Positions 42,602 through 52,396 of a DNA stretch of 64,000 bases are shown here, one piece after another (the stretch's first letter is position 1; each line of letters begins with the position of its first letter). Location of the stretch: assembly GCF_963675395.1 (NCBI RefSeq), contig NZ_OY776223.1:1736001-1800000 (forward strand), in the 5' to 3' direction. The notes beneath the pieces were generated by a model, which saw only the letters and a list, made by a program, of their open reading frames with translations, did no database searches and was not told the DNA's origin. Both the position numbers and the translations under genes were made by a program. This stretch comes from an uncultured Vibrio sp. (GTDB lineage Bacteria; Pseudomonadota; Gammaproteobacteria; Enterobacterales; Vibrionaceae).

Positions 42602-43027
42602 ATGAGTTACAAACACATACTTGTGGCAGTTGACCTGTCAGACGACAGTAAAGTGTTGATTAAAAAAGCCGTATCGCTGGCTAAACCTCTGGATGCGAAA
42701 GTCTCTTTCATTCACATCGATGTAAACTACGCCGAGCTCTACACCGGGCTTATTGATATCAACATGGCTGAAGCACAACACCAAGCCATGGAGGCCTCAC
42801 GTACTCAATTAGCTAATTTTTCGGAATATGCCGAATACCCAATCACCCATACTTTAGTCGGCAGTGGTGATTTAAGTAATGAGCTGTGCGATACCATTCA
42901 GGACTACAACATTGATTTGGTTGTTTGCGGTCATCATCAGGATTTCTGGAGCAAGATTTTATCGGCGACACGCCAGCTAATTAACCGCTCACCCATCGAT
43001 ATGCTGGTCATACCGCTAAAAGACTGA
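42602..43027 (+). CDS. uspA: Universal stress protein A
   Basis: A 141-residue UspA-fold protein ([16 protein letters not shown] start, the hydrophobic strand [13 protein letters not shown]-terminal [10 protein letters not shown]). The G-2x-G-9x-G(S/T) nucleotide motif is not well formed, as in E. coli UspA, which does not bind ATP. The ATG at 42602 has AAGGAG 8 bases upstream. An upstream extension of the frame to 42515 runs through the palindromic repeat and is not used. Confidence 0.95.
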   Translation: MSYKHILVAVDLSDDSKVLIKKAVSLAKPLDAKVSFIHIDVNYAELYTGLIDINMAEAQHQAMEASRTQLANFSEYAEYPITHTLVGSGDLSNELCDTIQDYNIDLVVCGHHQDFWSKILSATRQLINRSPIDMLVIPLKD

Positions 43028-43091
43028 TTGGCGCTTTGAGAAAACTTGGTTAGACTGCGGACATATTTGTTATTGATAAAAGTTCTCATCC

Positions 43092-43970
43092 ATGGCTTAT
43101 CTATCTGCAGTCACCCTACTTTGGGCATTTTCATTTAGCCTGATCGGCGTCTATCTCGCCGGTCAGGTTGATTCATGGTTTTCAGTATTCATGCGCGTGG
43201 CACTCGCCAGCATCGTATTTATACCGTTTCTGAAATTCCGTGGCGTACCTAAATCTCTGATCGCAAAATTGATGATCGTTGGCGGCTTCCAGCTCGGTTT
43301 GATGTATTGCTTCTACTACCAGTCTTTCTTACTCCTTTCGGTACCAGAAGTCCTGCTGTTCACGGTATTCACCCCTATCTACGTCACCCTGATTTACGAT
43401 CTACTTAAAGGTCGATTTTCTCCTTGGTATTTAGTCACTGCCTTAATTGCAGTCATAGGGGCGGCGTGGATTAAATTTGCTGGTATCAACGAAAACTTCC
43501 TGCAGGGATTCTTAGTGGTTCAAGGCGCTAACCTGTGTTTTGCCATCGGTCAGGTGGGCTACAAGTACATTATGGAAAACGAGCCAGTCGATCTGCCTCA
43601 GCATACCGTATTTGGTTACTTCTACTTGGGAGCCTTGTGCGTGGCAACGGTCGCATTTGCATTAATGGGGAATGTGGACAAACTGCCAACCACCGCAACC
43701 CAGTGGGGCATTTTGACTTACCTGGGGTTGATCGCATCGGGGTTTGGTTACTTCGCCTGGAACAAAGGCGCTACTCTGGTGAATGCTGGCGCGCTTGCTG
43801 TAATGAATAATGCGCTGGTTCCGGCTGGTTTGATTGTCAACATTGTCATTTGGAACCGCGACGTTGACAATACTCGCCTGGCTATTGGCGGCGCTATTAT
43901 CATGTTCTCACTGTGGGTAAACGAGACCTGGGTGAAAAAGCGCGTAGAGATGAGCTACGCGAATAAGTAA
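43092..43970 (+). CDS. EamA/DMT family transporter
   Basis: A 292-residue inner-membrane protein with about ten helices in two EamA halves. It differs from the transporter at 36.4 kb. It resembles the carboxylate/amino acid/amine exporter type (AYLSAVTLLWAFSFSLIGV start; FGYFAWNKGATLVNAGALAVMNN in the second half), but the substrate is unknown. It follows uspA by 65 bases and may share its transcript. Confidence 0.9.
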   Translation: MAYLSAVTLLWAFSFSLIGVYLAGQVDSWFSVFMRVALASIVFIPFLKFRGVPKSLIAKLMIVGGFQLGLMYCFYYQSFLLLSVPEVLLFTVFTPIYVTLIYDLLKGRFSPWYLVTALIAVIGAAWIKFAGINENFLQGFLVVQGANLCFAIGQVGYKYIMENEPVDLPQHTVFGYFYLGALCVATVAFALMGNVDKLPTTATQWGILTYLGLIASGFGYFAWNKGATLVNAGALAVMNNALVPAGLIVNIVIWNRDVDNTRLAIGGAIIMFSLWVNETWVKKRVEMSYANK

Positions 43971-43990
43971 TTCCCTTTCTAGTGATAATA

Positions 43991-44021
43991 AAAAACGCTC
44001 TACTGATGGAGAGCGTTTTTT
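43991..44021. terminator. Bidirectional terminator
   Basis: AAAAACGCTCT and AGAGCGTTTTTT pair over a short loop, between the convergent EamA gene and the lysine-rich gene. Confidence 0.88.
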
Positions 44022-44032
44022 AATTCGATAAA

Positions 44033-44605
44033 TCAATGTACTTTAGTTTGCTGGCTTTCGCTCATTACAGTATTTAATGGCATAGGCAACATCACTTCCA
44101 ATTTGGCGTTGCGCTTTTGCAACCTTTGCTGGCGTTTGAGCAGTTTTTGCTGCTTCTTGGCCAATTTAAGCAGCTTCTTCTGTTGCTTGTACTGTTTTTT
44201 CAGCGTCTTCTTGGCTTTCTTGAGCGATTTTTTGTCGGCTAAGTCAAACAGGTCTGGCGCTTTGATAGCAACGGGCTGTGTTACTTGAGCAGCCAGCTTT
44301 TTCTCTTTTACTCTTTCGACCACACGTTTAACCATCGCCGCTTTTTCTGTGCTTTGCTTTGGCGTCACCGCAATAGGCTCTGCTGGAAGCGCTTCAGCCA
44401 ACAGCCCACAAGCTTGCTGCTCGTGAAGTGGCTTATCTTGGCATGCTTGCGGCGGAATAGCAGCGGGCTTACACAAGGTATTTTTAGCAGCGGAAGAACG
44501 CGCGCACGAGCGACAAACGAATTTGGGCTCTACCACCAAGCGGTGAATATCGCTAAGATTGGTCGCGATCTGTTTGCGATTCATTTTACATAAACGTTTA
44601 GCCAT
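44033..44605 (-). CDS. Lysine-rich coiled-coil protein with a cysteine-rich N-terminus, unknown
   Basis: A 190-residue protein I do not recognise. The first ~70 residues hold six cysteines (Cys6, then C-R-S-C near 32-35, and single Cys around 45, 55 and 66). A linker rich in Ala, Pro and Glu follows, then a very basic helix (~115-175) in which KKL/KKQ and KLLKRQQ units alternate with leucine in heptad fashion. No signal peptide is evident. The basic coil could bind RNA or ribosomes. The gene stands alone with its own terminator. Confidence 0.6.
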   Translation of the reverse strand: MAKRLCKMNRKQIATNLSDIHRLVVEPKFVCRSCARSSAAKNTLCKPAAIPPQACQDKPLHEQQACGLLAEALPAEPIAVTPKQSTEKAAMVKRVVERVKEKKLAAQVTQPVAIKAPDLFDLADKKSLKKAKKTLKKQYKQQKKLLKLAKKQQKLLKRQQRLQKRNAKLEVMLPMPLNTVMSESQQTKVH

Positions 44606-44788
44606 ACGACGACTCCAAATAACTCACTATTACTTCATCGACACATGAAATAATAATAATTCTTACTTAGATATACCGTCAGTCTGTCGAATTAGCAAGT
44701 GAAAAATCTCGTTGGTTGTCACGAAAGAAAAGCGGGATCACAGCGCGAATATTCGCGCTATGGATTGAAAGGTTTAGGAGTCAGAAAG

Positions 44789-45568
44789 TTACGCCATTGA
44801 AGCTTTAACATAAACGTCGAAACGGTTCTTTTTCGTTTCTATCGCCATGCTTGGTTTTTCGTCATGCAACCAGTTGGCATAATCCGGACGCTTAACTACA
44901 ACACGCTTGGTAGCCAGTGCCATTGCAGGCGCTAATAGATCATCCGCATCTAAGTCTGCGCCGACCAGAGACTGAAAGACGCGCATCTCTTTCTTCACGA
45001 GTGCGGATTTCTTTTTATTCTCCGGATGCGGATACATAGGGTCGAGGTACACCACATCTGGCTTTACAAAATCACTGTCCTGCGCCAGTTTTTGCAAAGC
45101 ATCATGGCTTGAAGCGTGAATCAAAGACATTCGCTCAGACACCCAGCCACCGATTTCTGGATCCTGTTTCGCACGAGCCAACCCATCGTCCAACAAGGCT
45201 GCTACCACAGGGTGGCGCTCGACCATCTGTACTTTACAGCCCAGTGAAGCAAGTACAAACGCATCTCGACCTAGGCCTGCGGTTCCATCCAGCACCGTTG
45301 GCGTTGCGCCTTTGTTTAAGCCAGCCGCTTTGGCGATTGCCTGCCCTTTTCCGCCACCAAATTTACGACGATGCCCGACCGCTCCACCAATCAAATCGAC
45401 AAAAATCGCCCCCAGTTTGGGCTCATCCACTTTGCGCAGCTCTAATCGCTCGGCAGTCAGTACCAAAGCAAAGTCACTGTCGTCAGAATGGGTCAACTGC
45501 CAGCGAGCAGCAAGCTCATCAAGATGGGTCTGTTGAGACGGGTCTTCACAAATCAATTGCAGTTGCAA
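44789..45568 (-). CDS. rsmJ: 16S rRNA (guanine1516-N2)-methyltransferase RsmJ
   Basis: Methylates G1516 of 16S rRNA using SAM. SAM motif I is [19 protein letters not shown] and the catalytic-type motif is [14 protein letters not shown]. The frame is open far upstream, but homologues begin with LQLICED, which points to a TTG start at 45568 with GGAG 7 bases before it. That gives the usual 259 residues. It is divergent from asnC; prlC, its usual neighbour, lies 2.6 kb away beyond asnC. Confidence 0.93.
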   Translation of the reverse strand: MQLQLICEDPSQQTHLDELAARWQLTHSDDSDFALVLTAERLELRKVDEPKLGAIFVDLIGGAVGHRRKFGGGKGQAIAKAAGLNKGATPTVLDGTAGLGRDAFVLASLGCKVQMVERHPVVAALLDDGLARAKQDPEIGGWVSERMSLIHASSHDALQKLAQDSDFVKPDVVYLDPMYPHPENKKKSALVKKEMRVFQSLVGADLDADDLLAPAMALATKRVVVKRPDYANWLHDEKPSMAIETKKNRFDVYVKASMA

Positions 45569-45690
45569 AAGGAGGCTCCAATAAAAAATCGCGGTAACTG
45601 GCGCTGAGTTTACCTCACTACTGGCTTTCTTGCAGTAACTGCGAAGCGGGTTAAAATGAACCCATAACAAAACCCTATGGAACGAATCGT

Positions 45691-46155
45691 ATGAATACGA
45701 GCATGCCGAAACTCGATGACCTCGATCGCGCAATTTTAAAAACTCTGATGGCCGATGCCAGAACGCCTTATGCAGAAATGGCAAAGCAGTTCGATGTCAG
45801 CCCTGCCACCATTCACGTGCGGATTGAGAAAATGAAATCGGCGGAGATAATCGAAGGCACCGAGGTAATCGTTAATACCAAGAAACTTGGCTACGATGTG
45901 TGTTGTTTTATTGGTATCAACCTTAATGCGGCTCGTGACTACCACTCTGCACTAGAGAAGCTCAACGCACTCGATGAGGTGGTTGAAGCTTATTACACCA
46001 CAGGGGCATACAATATTTTCGTCAAACTGATGTGTAAGTCGATTGAAGAGTTGCAATTTGTCCTGATCGACAAGTTGCAGGCGATTGATGAAGTCCAGTC
46101 CACCGAGACGTTAATCTCGTTACAAAACCCTATCAACCGCAACGTCAATCCATAG
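45691..46155 (+). CDS. asnC: Lrp/AsnC-type regulator AsnC
   Basis: A 154-residue regulator with an N-terminal winged helix ([20 protein letters not shown]; recognition helix [13 protein letters not shown]) and a C-terminal RAM ligand domain (~70-145). It resembles E. coli AsnC along its whole length, including [21 protein letters not shown] and [11 protein letters not shown]. AsnC activates asparagine synthetase asnA in E. coli; no asnA lies next to it here, so its target is elsewhere or different. Confidence 0.93.
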   Translation: MNTSMPKLDDLDRAILKTLMADARTPYAEMAKQFDVSPATIHVRIEKMKSAEIIEGTEVIVNTKKLGYDVCCFIGINLNAARDYHSALEKLNALDEVVEAYYTTGAYNIFVKLMCKSIEELQFVLIDKLQAIDEVQSTETLISLQNPINRNVNP

Positions 46156-46178
46156 TTCTGGGTTGCTTCACCTACCTA

Positions 46179-46313
46179 CGTCATTCCAGCAAGCCATAGC
46201 GAGACTAGGAATCTAATAGAAGCGTACTGAGAAGTGTTAGAAAAAGCTTTAGCAACAAAGTGCTCGGAAAGTAGCTCCTGAATCACGCTCCTTCGGCGCA
46301 GTCCAGGATGACG
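46179..46313. repeat. Palindromic-ended intergenic repeat (~135 bp)
   Basis: Begins CGTCATTCC and ends GGATGACG, a short terminal inverted repeat around sequence with further dyads (for example CTCCTTCGGCG). Elements with CGTCATTCC-type ends are common between genes in Vibrionaceae and behave like small non-autonomous mobile elements. Only one copy is seen in this window. It sits between asnC and the end of prlC. Confidence 0.6.
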
Positions 46314-46324
46314 GGGTTATTTGA

Positions 46325-46357
46325 AAATGCCGTTCACGGTGAAGAGAACGGCATTGA
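46325..46357 (-). terminator. Terminator of prlC
   Basis: AATGCCGTTC and GAACGGCATT pair over a 10-base loop, followed by TTTC on the minus strand, about 20 bases after the prlC stop. Confidence 0.7.
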
Positions 46358-46377
46358 ACTGAAGATTGCATTAATGC

Positions 46378-48420
46378 TTACGCTGCGATACCTGAGTGAC
46401 GCAGAAGCGCATCAATTTGTGGTTCACGACCACGGAAGCGTTTGAACAGCTCCATCGGCTCTTCACTGCCACCCATCTCAAGGATGTTATTCAGGAAGCT
46501 TTGGCCGGTGTCTTTGTTAAAGATGCCTTCTTCTTCAAAACGTGAGAATGCATCTGAAGACAGTACTTCTGCCCACAAGTAGCTGTAGTAGCCTGCGCTG
46601 TAACCACCAGCAAAAATATGCGCGAAACTGTGCGAGAAACGCGCCCACTCTACCGCAGGAACAACCGCCACTTTCTGCTTCACTTCCGCCAGGGTTTCCA
46701 GCACACGCGCGCCCACTTCTGGGTCGTATTCCGTGTGTAGCGTGAAGTCGAACAAGCCAAACTCTAGCTGACGTAGGATGCCCATCGCCGATTGGAAGTT
46801 CTTCGCCGCCAGCATCTTCTCTAACATCTCTTTTGGCAGAGGCTCACCGGTTTCGTAATGACCAGAAATGAACGCCAGTGCCTCTTCTTCCCAACACCAG
46901 TTTTCCAGAAACTGGCTAGGCAACTCAACGGCATCCCAAGGCACACCGTTGATGCCCGATACCGCACCAGTGTCAACTTGCGTCAGCATGTGGTGAATAC
47001 CATGGCCGAACTCGTGGAATAACGTCACCACTTCATTGTGTGTGAACAGTGCAGGCTTATCGCCAACTGGGCGGTTGAAGTTACAAGTCAGGTAAGCGAC
47101 CGGCGTTTGCAGTTCGCCAGACAGTGTAATGCGACGACCACGGCAATCATCCATCCAAGCACCACCACGTTTGTGTTCACGCGCGTAAAGGTCCAGGTAG
47201 AAGCTGCCACGAAGTGTGTTTTGCGCATCAAAGATATCAAAGAAGCGCACAGACTCGTGCCAAGTATCCACTCCTTCGCGCTCTTCGACTTTCATGCCAA
47301 ACACACGGTTTAGGACTTCAAACAGACCGCTCACGACCTTAGACTCTGGGAAGTAAGGGCGCAGCTCTTCATCTGAGATTTGGAACAGGTGCTGTTTTTG
47401 CTTCTCGCTGTAGTATGCGATATCCCATACATTTAGCTCTTCAACGCCAAACTCGCTCTTAGTGAACTGACGAAGCTCTTCCACCTCACGCTCACCTTGA
47501 GGTTTAGCGCGAGTGGCCAAATCGTTCAGGAAACCTAACACCTGCTCTGGCGTTTCTGCCATTTTGGTTGCCAATGACTTCTCACTAAAGGTGTTGAAGC
47601 CCAGCATACGCGCGACTTCATAGCGCAGTTTCAACTGCTCAGAAATGATTTCTGTATTATCCCATTGGCCTGCATTTGGACCACGGTCCGACGCACGAGT
47701 CACGTACGCTTCATACACTTCTCGGCGCAGTTCCTGATTATCACAGTAAGTCATCACTGGCAGGTAAGATGGAATATCCAGCGTGATCAGGTAGCCGTCG
47801 AGCTCTTTCGCTTCTGCCGCGGCTTTAGCTGCTGCCAGCGCAGACTCTGGCATGCCTGCTAAGTCTTTTTCATCGCTAATGTGCTTAGTCCAGCCCATGG
47901 TCGCATCTAACACGTTGTTTGAGAATTTAGAGCTCAACTCTGACATGCGCTTGCTGATTTCACCGTAACGGTGCTGTTCGTCAGACGGCAGACCAATACC
48001 AGATAGCTCAAAATCGCGCAGTGCATCGGTAATGGTTTTTTGTTGCGCGCGGGTCAGCGTCGCAAACTCGTCACTGGCTTTGATCGCTTTGTACGCTTCG
48101 TACAGACCTTTGTGTTGACCCACCCAAGTGCCGTATTCCGACAAAATTGGCAGACAACTCTCGTATGCTTCACGTAATGCTTCGCTGTTTACCACTGAAT
48201 TCATGTGGCCGACAGGTGACCAGATACGGCTTAAACGGTCATCCGTTTCTTCCATCGGCGCAATAATGCTGTCCCAAGTTGGATGAGCGCTTTCTTTTAA
48301 CACCTCTTCAACTTTGGCGCGGCAATCCGCTATCGCCTGCTCCACCGCAGGTTTGATATGTTCTGGTTTAATTTGCGAAAACGGAGGCAGATCCGTAAAC
48401 GTAAGAAGTGGATTAGACAT
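46378..48420 (-). CDS. prlC: Oligopeptidase A
   Basis: A 680-residue M3-family zinc metallopeptidase that degrades cytoplasmic peptides, including signal peptides and lipoprotein leaders. The zinc motif HEFGH starts at His469 in LFHEFGHGIHH. The frame is open to 48498, but the ATG at 48420 (MSNPLLTF) has AAGGAA 8 bases upstream and gives the family length. It is divergent from rlmJ, as in E. coli. Confidence 0.97.
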   Translation of the reverse strand: MSNPLLTFTDLPPFSQIKPEHIKPAVEQAIADCRAKVEEVLKESAHPTWDSIIAPMEETDDRLSRIWSPVGHMNSVVNSEALREAYESCLPILSEYGTWVGQHKGLYEAYKAIKASDEFATLTRAQQKTITDALRDFELSGIGLPSDEQHRYGEISKRMSELSSKFSNNVLDATMGWTKHISDEKDLAGMPESALAAAKAAAEAKELDGYLITLDIPSYLPVMTYCDNQELRREVYEAYVTRASDRGPNAGQWDNTEIISEQLKLRYEVARMLGFNTFSEKSLATKMAETPEQVLGFLNDLATRAKPQGEREVEELRQFTKSEFGVEELNVWDIAYYSEKQKQHLFQISDEELRPYFPESKVVSGLFEVLNRVFGMKVEEREGVDTWHESVRFFDIFDAQNTLRGSFYLDLYAREHKRGGAWMDDCRGRRITLSGELQTPVAYLTCNFNRPVGDKPALFTHNEVVTLFHEFGHGIHHMLTQVDTGAVSGINGVPWDAVELPSQFLENWCWEEEALAFISGHYETGEPLPKEMLEKMLAAKNFQSAMGILRQLEFGLFDFTLHTEYDPEVGARVLETLAEVKQKVAVVPAVEWARFSHSFAHIFAGGYSAGYYSYLWAEVLSSDAFSRFEEEGIFNKDTGQSFLNNILEMGGSEEPMELFKRFRGREPQIDALLRHSGIAA

Positions 48421-48584
48421 GAATAATTCCTTTTGTGTTTTGGCTTTGTGACTACCTATAAAATAGGTCAGCTCAAGGTACAGGAAAGCCAACAACATGG
48501 ATGGAGAGATATCCGTTCTCTTTCTCTATGCAGCGATAACCTCTTGGGTCAACGAGAGCAACTCTGTCCTTGAGCGTCGTTATG

Positions 48585-48644
48585 CCTAAATGAGACTTAC
48601 TCTATAGGAGTATCGCTCTATTGGAGTCCGCACTCTCATTTAGG
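48585..48644. repeat. Inverted repeat in the prlC-rlmJ spacer
   Basis: CCTAAATGAGA and TCTCATTTAGG are perfect 11-bp inverted arms 38 bases apart, and the loop holds two smaller dyads (ACTC-TATAG-GAGT, then a similar CTC/GGAG pair). The rest of the ~400-base spacer (48421-48823) holds no gene I can see. A TATAAT box at 48753-48758 is a likely -10 for rlmJ, with no good -35. Confidence 0.6.
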
Positions 48645-48823
48645 TTCAATATGTTTAGTAAGTATGGGTGAATTAAAGAGATTTCAATAGTGATGAGTTC
48701 ATTAGTTATGCAAAGCCGAAAGCATAGTCTGCATATTGGCTTTAGTTGGGTATATAATGCGCTTAATTATTTTATCTGACATCACAGACCACACTCAGTC
48801 AAAGAGTGTTTCGAGAGTTTAAT

Positions 48824-49663
48824 TTGTTAAGTTACCGCCACAGCTTCCACGCAGGCAACCATGCTGACGTGGTCAAACACATCGTTCAAAGCCTCATTCT
48901 TGATGCGCTGAAACAAAAAGATAAGCCATTCGTTTATCACGATACCCACTCGGGTGTGGGCCGTTACGATCTGACTCACGAGTGGTCTGAAAAAACCGGT
49001 GAATACAAACAAGGCATCGCGCGTATTTGGGATAACACGAATATTCCTCAAGACATCAAAAGCTACATCGACTCTATCAAAGCGCTAAACAATGGTGAAA
49101 ACCTGCGTTACTACCCTGGCTCACCTCGCGTGGCACGCGCCCAAATCCGCGAGCAAGACCGCATGGTATTAACCGAACTTCACCCTGCCGACCATCCGCT
49201 ATTGGAGCAAGAGTTCCATCGCGATCGTCAGGTGAGCATCTACAAAGAGGATGGCTTTCAGCGCCTAAAAGCGAGCCTACCTCCGCAAGAACGTCGTGGC
49301 TTGGTGCTGATTGACCCACCATACGAGTTAGCAAAAGAGTATCGTGATGTAGTACGCGCTATTCACCAGAGTCACAAACGTTGGGCGACGGGCATCTACG
49401 CTATCTGGTATCCGGTGGTCAACCGCATCGACATTGATGACATGATCGAAGGATTGGAAGCACTAGGTATTCGTAAGATTCTGCAAATTGAACTTGGCGT
49501 CGCTCCAGATACCAACGAGCGTGGCATGACCGCATCAGGCATGATTGTGATTAACCCGCCATGGAAACTGGAAAGCCAGATGAAAGAGATTCTGCCGTTC
49601 CTGCAAGAAGCGATTGCACCTGCGACTGGTCACTGGAAAGTCGATTGGATTGTGCCTGAGTAA
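48824..49663 (+). CDS. rlmJ: 23S rRNA (adenine2030-N6)-methyltransferase RlmJ
   Basis: Methylates A2030 of 23S rRNA. Homologues begin MLSYRHSFHAGNHADV; here that position is TTG-TTA-AGT, so the start is a TTG at 48824 with GAGAG upstream, giving 279 residues. Motif I is HDTHSGVGRYDL and the catalytic motif DPPY occurs in LVLIDPPYE. It is followed by gor, the same order as in E. coli. Confidence 0.93.
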   Translation: MLSYRHSFHAGNHADVVKHIVQSLILDALKQKDKPFVYHDTHSGVGRYDLTHEWSEKTGEYKQGIARIWDNTNIPQDIKSYIDSIKALNNGENLRYYPGSPRVARAQIREQDRMVLTELHPADHPLLEQEFHRDRQVSIYKEDGFQRLKASLPPQERRGLVLIDPPYELAKEYRDVVRAIHQSHKRWATGIYAIWYPVVNRIDIDDMIEGLEALGIRKILQIELGVAPDTNERGMTASGMIVINPPWKLESQMKEILPFLQEAIAPATGHWKVDWIVPE

Positions 49664-49686
49664 GCATCTCTGCACAAAACTCTCTC

Positions 49687-49716
49687 AGCGCAACGAGGTC
49701 ATCGTTGCGCTTTTTT
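49687..49716 (+). terminator. Terminator of rlmJ
   Basis: A perfect 10-bp stem AGCGCAACGA / TCGTTGCGCT over 5 bases with six T, 25 bases after the stop. Confidence 0.92.
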
Positions 49717-49933
49717 CCTCCTCGACTTCGCACTTCACCGGCACTTATTCTACTTTTTGAGCCTCTCATCGCTATTTGTCATAAGTCTTGTCGCTTTTTC
49801 CCATTTAGGAATTAGTCGGATTCGATTTATCATAGTCAGACTTCTTAACAAAATGTTGCGGCGATATTGAGTTAACATCTCATCACCCCAATGTATTTGT
49901 TAACCAGAAATTCATACGCTCTTGGAGAAAGTA

Positions 49934-51289
49934 ATGGCGACTCATTTTGACTATATCTGTATCGGTGGCGGCAGTGGCGGCATCGCATCTGCAAACCGTG
50001 CAGCCATGTACGGCGCGAAAGTAGCGCTGATTGAAGCACAAGACCTTGGTGGCACCTGTGTAAACGTAGGTTGTGTACCAAAGAAAGTGATGTGGCATGG
50101 CGCACAAATCGCAGAAGCAATGAACCTGTACGCGGAAGATTACGGGTTTGATGTCGACGTAAAAGGTTTCGACTGGAGCAAACTGGTAGAGAGTCGTCAG
50201 GCGTACATTGGTCGTATCCACCAATCTTACGACCGTGTTCTAGGCAACAACAAAGTAAATGTCATTAAAGGCTTCGCTAAGTTTGTTGACGAAAAAACCG
50301 TTGAAGTAAACGGTGAACACTACACTGCCGATCACATCCTGATCGCTGTTGGTGGCCGTCCAACCATTCCAAACATCCCGGGCGCAGAATACGGCATCGA
50401 TTCAAACGGCTTCTTCGACCTGGCTGAGCAACCCAAACGTGTTGCGGTTGTTGGTGCAGGCTACATCGCGGTTGAAATCGCAGGCGTACTACACGCACTA
50501 GGCACAGAAACACACCTGTTCGTACGTAAAGAATCGCCACTACGTAGCTTCGATCCAATGATCATCGAGACGTTGGTTGAAGTGATGGACGCTGAAGGTC
50601 CAAAACTGCACACCTATTCTGTACCAAAAGAAATCGTCAAAGAAGCAGATGGCACCCTGACTCTGCACCTGGAAAATGGTGAAAGCCAAAATGTTGATCA
50701 GCTAATCTGGGCAATCGGCCGTCACCCAACGACAGACGCCATCAATCTGGCTTCAACAGGCGTTGCAACCAATGACAAAGGCTACATCAAGGTAGACGAA
50801 TACCAAGAAACTAACGTGAAAGGCATCTACTGTGTAGGTGACATCATGGAAGGCGGTATTGAGCTAACGCCAGTAGCGGTTAAAGCAGGTCGTCAGCTTT
50901 CTGAGCGTTTGTTCAACAACAAGCCAAACGCAAAAATGGATTACGACCTGGTTCCGACTGTCGTATTCAGCCACCCACCAATCGGTACCATCGGCCTGAC
51001 TGAGCCAGAAGCGATTGCGAAGTACGGCGAAGACAACGTGAAAGTGTACACATCAGGCTTCACAGCAATGTACACCGCGGTAACAAAACACCGTCAACCA
51101 TGTAAGATGAAACTGGTATGTGCTGGCGAAGACGAAACTGTCGTTGGTCTACACGGCATCGGCTTCACGGTAGACGAAATGATTCAGGGCTTTGGCGTAG
51201 CAATGAAGATGGGTGCAACTAAAGCAGACTTCGACTCTGTTGTAGCAATCCACCCAACGGGCTCGGAAGAGTTCGTTACTATGCGTTAA
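49934..51289 (+). CDS. gor: Glutathione-disulfide reductase
   Basis: Reduces oxidised glutathione with NADPH. It has 451 residues from the ATG at 49934 (GGAG lies 8 bases upstream; the frame opens at a TTG 12 bases earlier). The FAD fold is [16 protein letters not shown]. The redox-active disulfide is Cys42 and Cys47 in [13 protein letters not shown], the NADPH fold is [15 protein letters not shown], and the C-terminal catalytic histidine is in AIHPTGSEE. Confidence 0.98.
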   Translation: MATHFDYICIGGGSGGIASANRAAMYGAKVALIEAQDLGGTCVNVGCVPKKVMWHGAQIAEAMNLYAEDYGFDVDVKGFDWSKLVESRQAYIGRIHQSYDRVLGNNKVNVIKGFAKFVDEKTVEVNGEHYTADHILIAVGGRPTIPNIPGAEYGIDSNGFFDLAEQPKRVAVVGAGYIAVEIAGVLHALGTETHLFVRKESPLRSFDPMIIETLVEVMDAEGPKLHTYSVPKEIVKEADGTLTLHLENGESQNVDQLIWAIGRHPTTDAINLASTGVATNDKGYIKVDEYQETNVKGIYCVGDIMEGGIELTPVAVKAGRQLSERLFNNKPNAKMDYDLVPTVVFSHPPIGTIGLTEPEAIAKYGEDNVKVYTSGFTAMYTAVTKHRQPCKMKLVCAGEDETVVGLHGIGFTVDEMIQGFGVAMKMGATKADFDSVVAIHPTGSEEFVTMR

Positions 51290-51306
51290 TCGCTGATAAA
51301 TCAAGC

Positions 51307-51336
51307 AAAAAGGGTCATCATTTGATGACCCTTTTT
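51307..51336 (+). terminator. Terminator of gor
   Basis: AAAAAGGGTCATCA and TGATGACCCTTTTT pair with a 2-base loop as written. The same stem sequence is used again 1 kb downstream after the phosphorylase gene. Confidence 0.92.
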
Positions 51337-51455
51337 ATTTGCTCGCTTTCATAATTTAATTGCTATTCTCCAGTAAAGAGCGAATAAACTCCTCAATAGA
51401 ACTCCCCTATTTGCCATCATGTGCATGAATCAAACATAACCATAAGGTGAAGAGC

Positions 51456-52280
51456 ATGAACCACGATCCCGTATTAAGCGCATTAAAAACTATTCATCAG
51501 CGCAAACCGAACTTCCAGCCTAAAGCGGCATTTATTCTGGGCTCCGGCTTGGGTGTATTAGCAGATGAACTGCAAGACAAAGTAGTTATTCCATACGAAG
51601 AGCTAGAATGCTTTCCGGTCAGCACAGTGCAAGGGCACTCCGGTGAACTGGTACTAGGCACAATGAACGGCGTCGACGTGGTGTGCATGAAAGGTCGTGG
51701 TCACTACTATGAGCACGGTTCTATGAAAGTGATGACCACTCCGGTACGCACATTCAAAAAACTGGGCTGTGAGTTTTTACTGGTAACCAATGCGGCAGGT
51801 TCACTTCGCCCTGATCGTATTGATGTCGGTTCTTTGGTGGTATTTAGCGATCACATCAATACCATGCCGGAATCACCAATGGTTGGGCCGAATGACGATG
51901 AATACGGTCCGCGTTTCTTCAGCTTAGCCAATGCGTACGACAAAGATCTGCGCGCGGAAGCGTTTGAAGTCGGTAAAGCTAACGATATTCACCTTAATGA
52001 AGGCGTGTTTGTCTCTTACACCGGACCGAACTTTGAGACGGCGGCAGAAATTCGCATGATGCAGGTAATGGGTGGCGATGTGGTAGGCATGTCTGTGGTG
52101 CCGGAAGTAATTTCCGCAGCGCATTGCGGCTTACCAGTATTAGCGGTTTGCGCGATCACCAATATGGCTGAAGGTCTGGGCGATGTAGAGCTTTCTCACG
52201 AACAGACTCTGAAATGCGCTAAGCTCGCGGAAGCCGATTTCATCCACTTTATTAAGAGCTTTATGAAGCATCATTTCTAA
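51456..52280 (+). CDS. Purine-nucleoside phosphorylase, class II-like (XapA/PNP type)
   Basis: A 274-residue trimeric-type phosphorylase that splits purine nucleosides to base and ribose-1-phosphate. Phosphate-binding motifs GSGLG and GRGHYYEHG, the NAAGSL motif and the base-site glutamate in GPNFETAAEIR are present; the ITNMA segment corresponds to the purine-contact Asn of the family. E. coli XapA prefers xanthosine; specificity here is open. I use the ATG at 51456 with AAGGTGA upstream rather than the GTG at 51447. Confidence 0.92.
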   Translation: MNHDPVLSALKTIHQRKPNFQPKAAFILGSGLGVLADELQDKVVIPYEELECFPVSTVQGHSGELVLGTMNGVDVVCMKGRGHYYEHGSMKVMTTPVRTFKKLGCEFLLVTNAAGSLRPDRIDVGSLVVFSDHINTMPESPMVGPNDDEYGPRFFSLANAYDKDLRAEAFEVGKANDIHLNEGVFVSYTGPNFETAAEIRMMQVMGGDVVGMSVVPEVISAAHCGLPVLAVCAITNMAEGLGDVELSHEQTLKCAKLAEADFIHFIKSFMKHHF

Positions 52281-52301
52281 CGCATCTTTACGGCGAAAAA
52301 C

Positions 52302-52335
52302 AAAAGGGTCATCAAATACATTGATGACCCTTTTT
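52302..52335 (+). terminator. Terminator of the nucleoside phosphorylase gene
   Basis: AAAAGGGTCATCAA and TTGATGACCCTTTTT pair over a short loop; near-identical arms to the gor terminator. Confidence 0.92.
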
Positions 52336-52396
52336 CATATCACACGTATTAAAACGTTCGGGGAGTTGTGGAGCAGTTTCAGCTTGTTAGTGCGAA

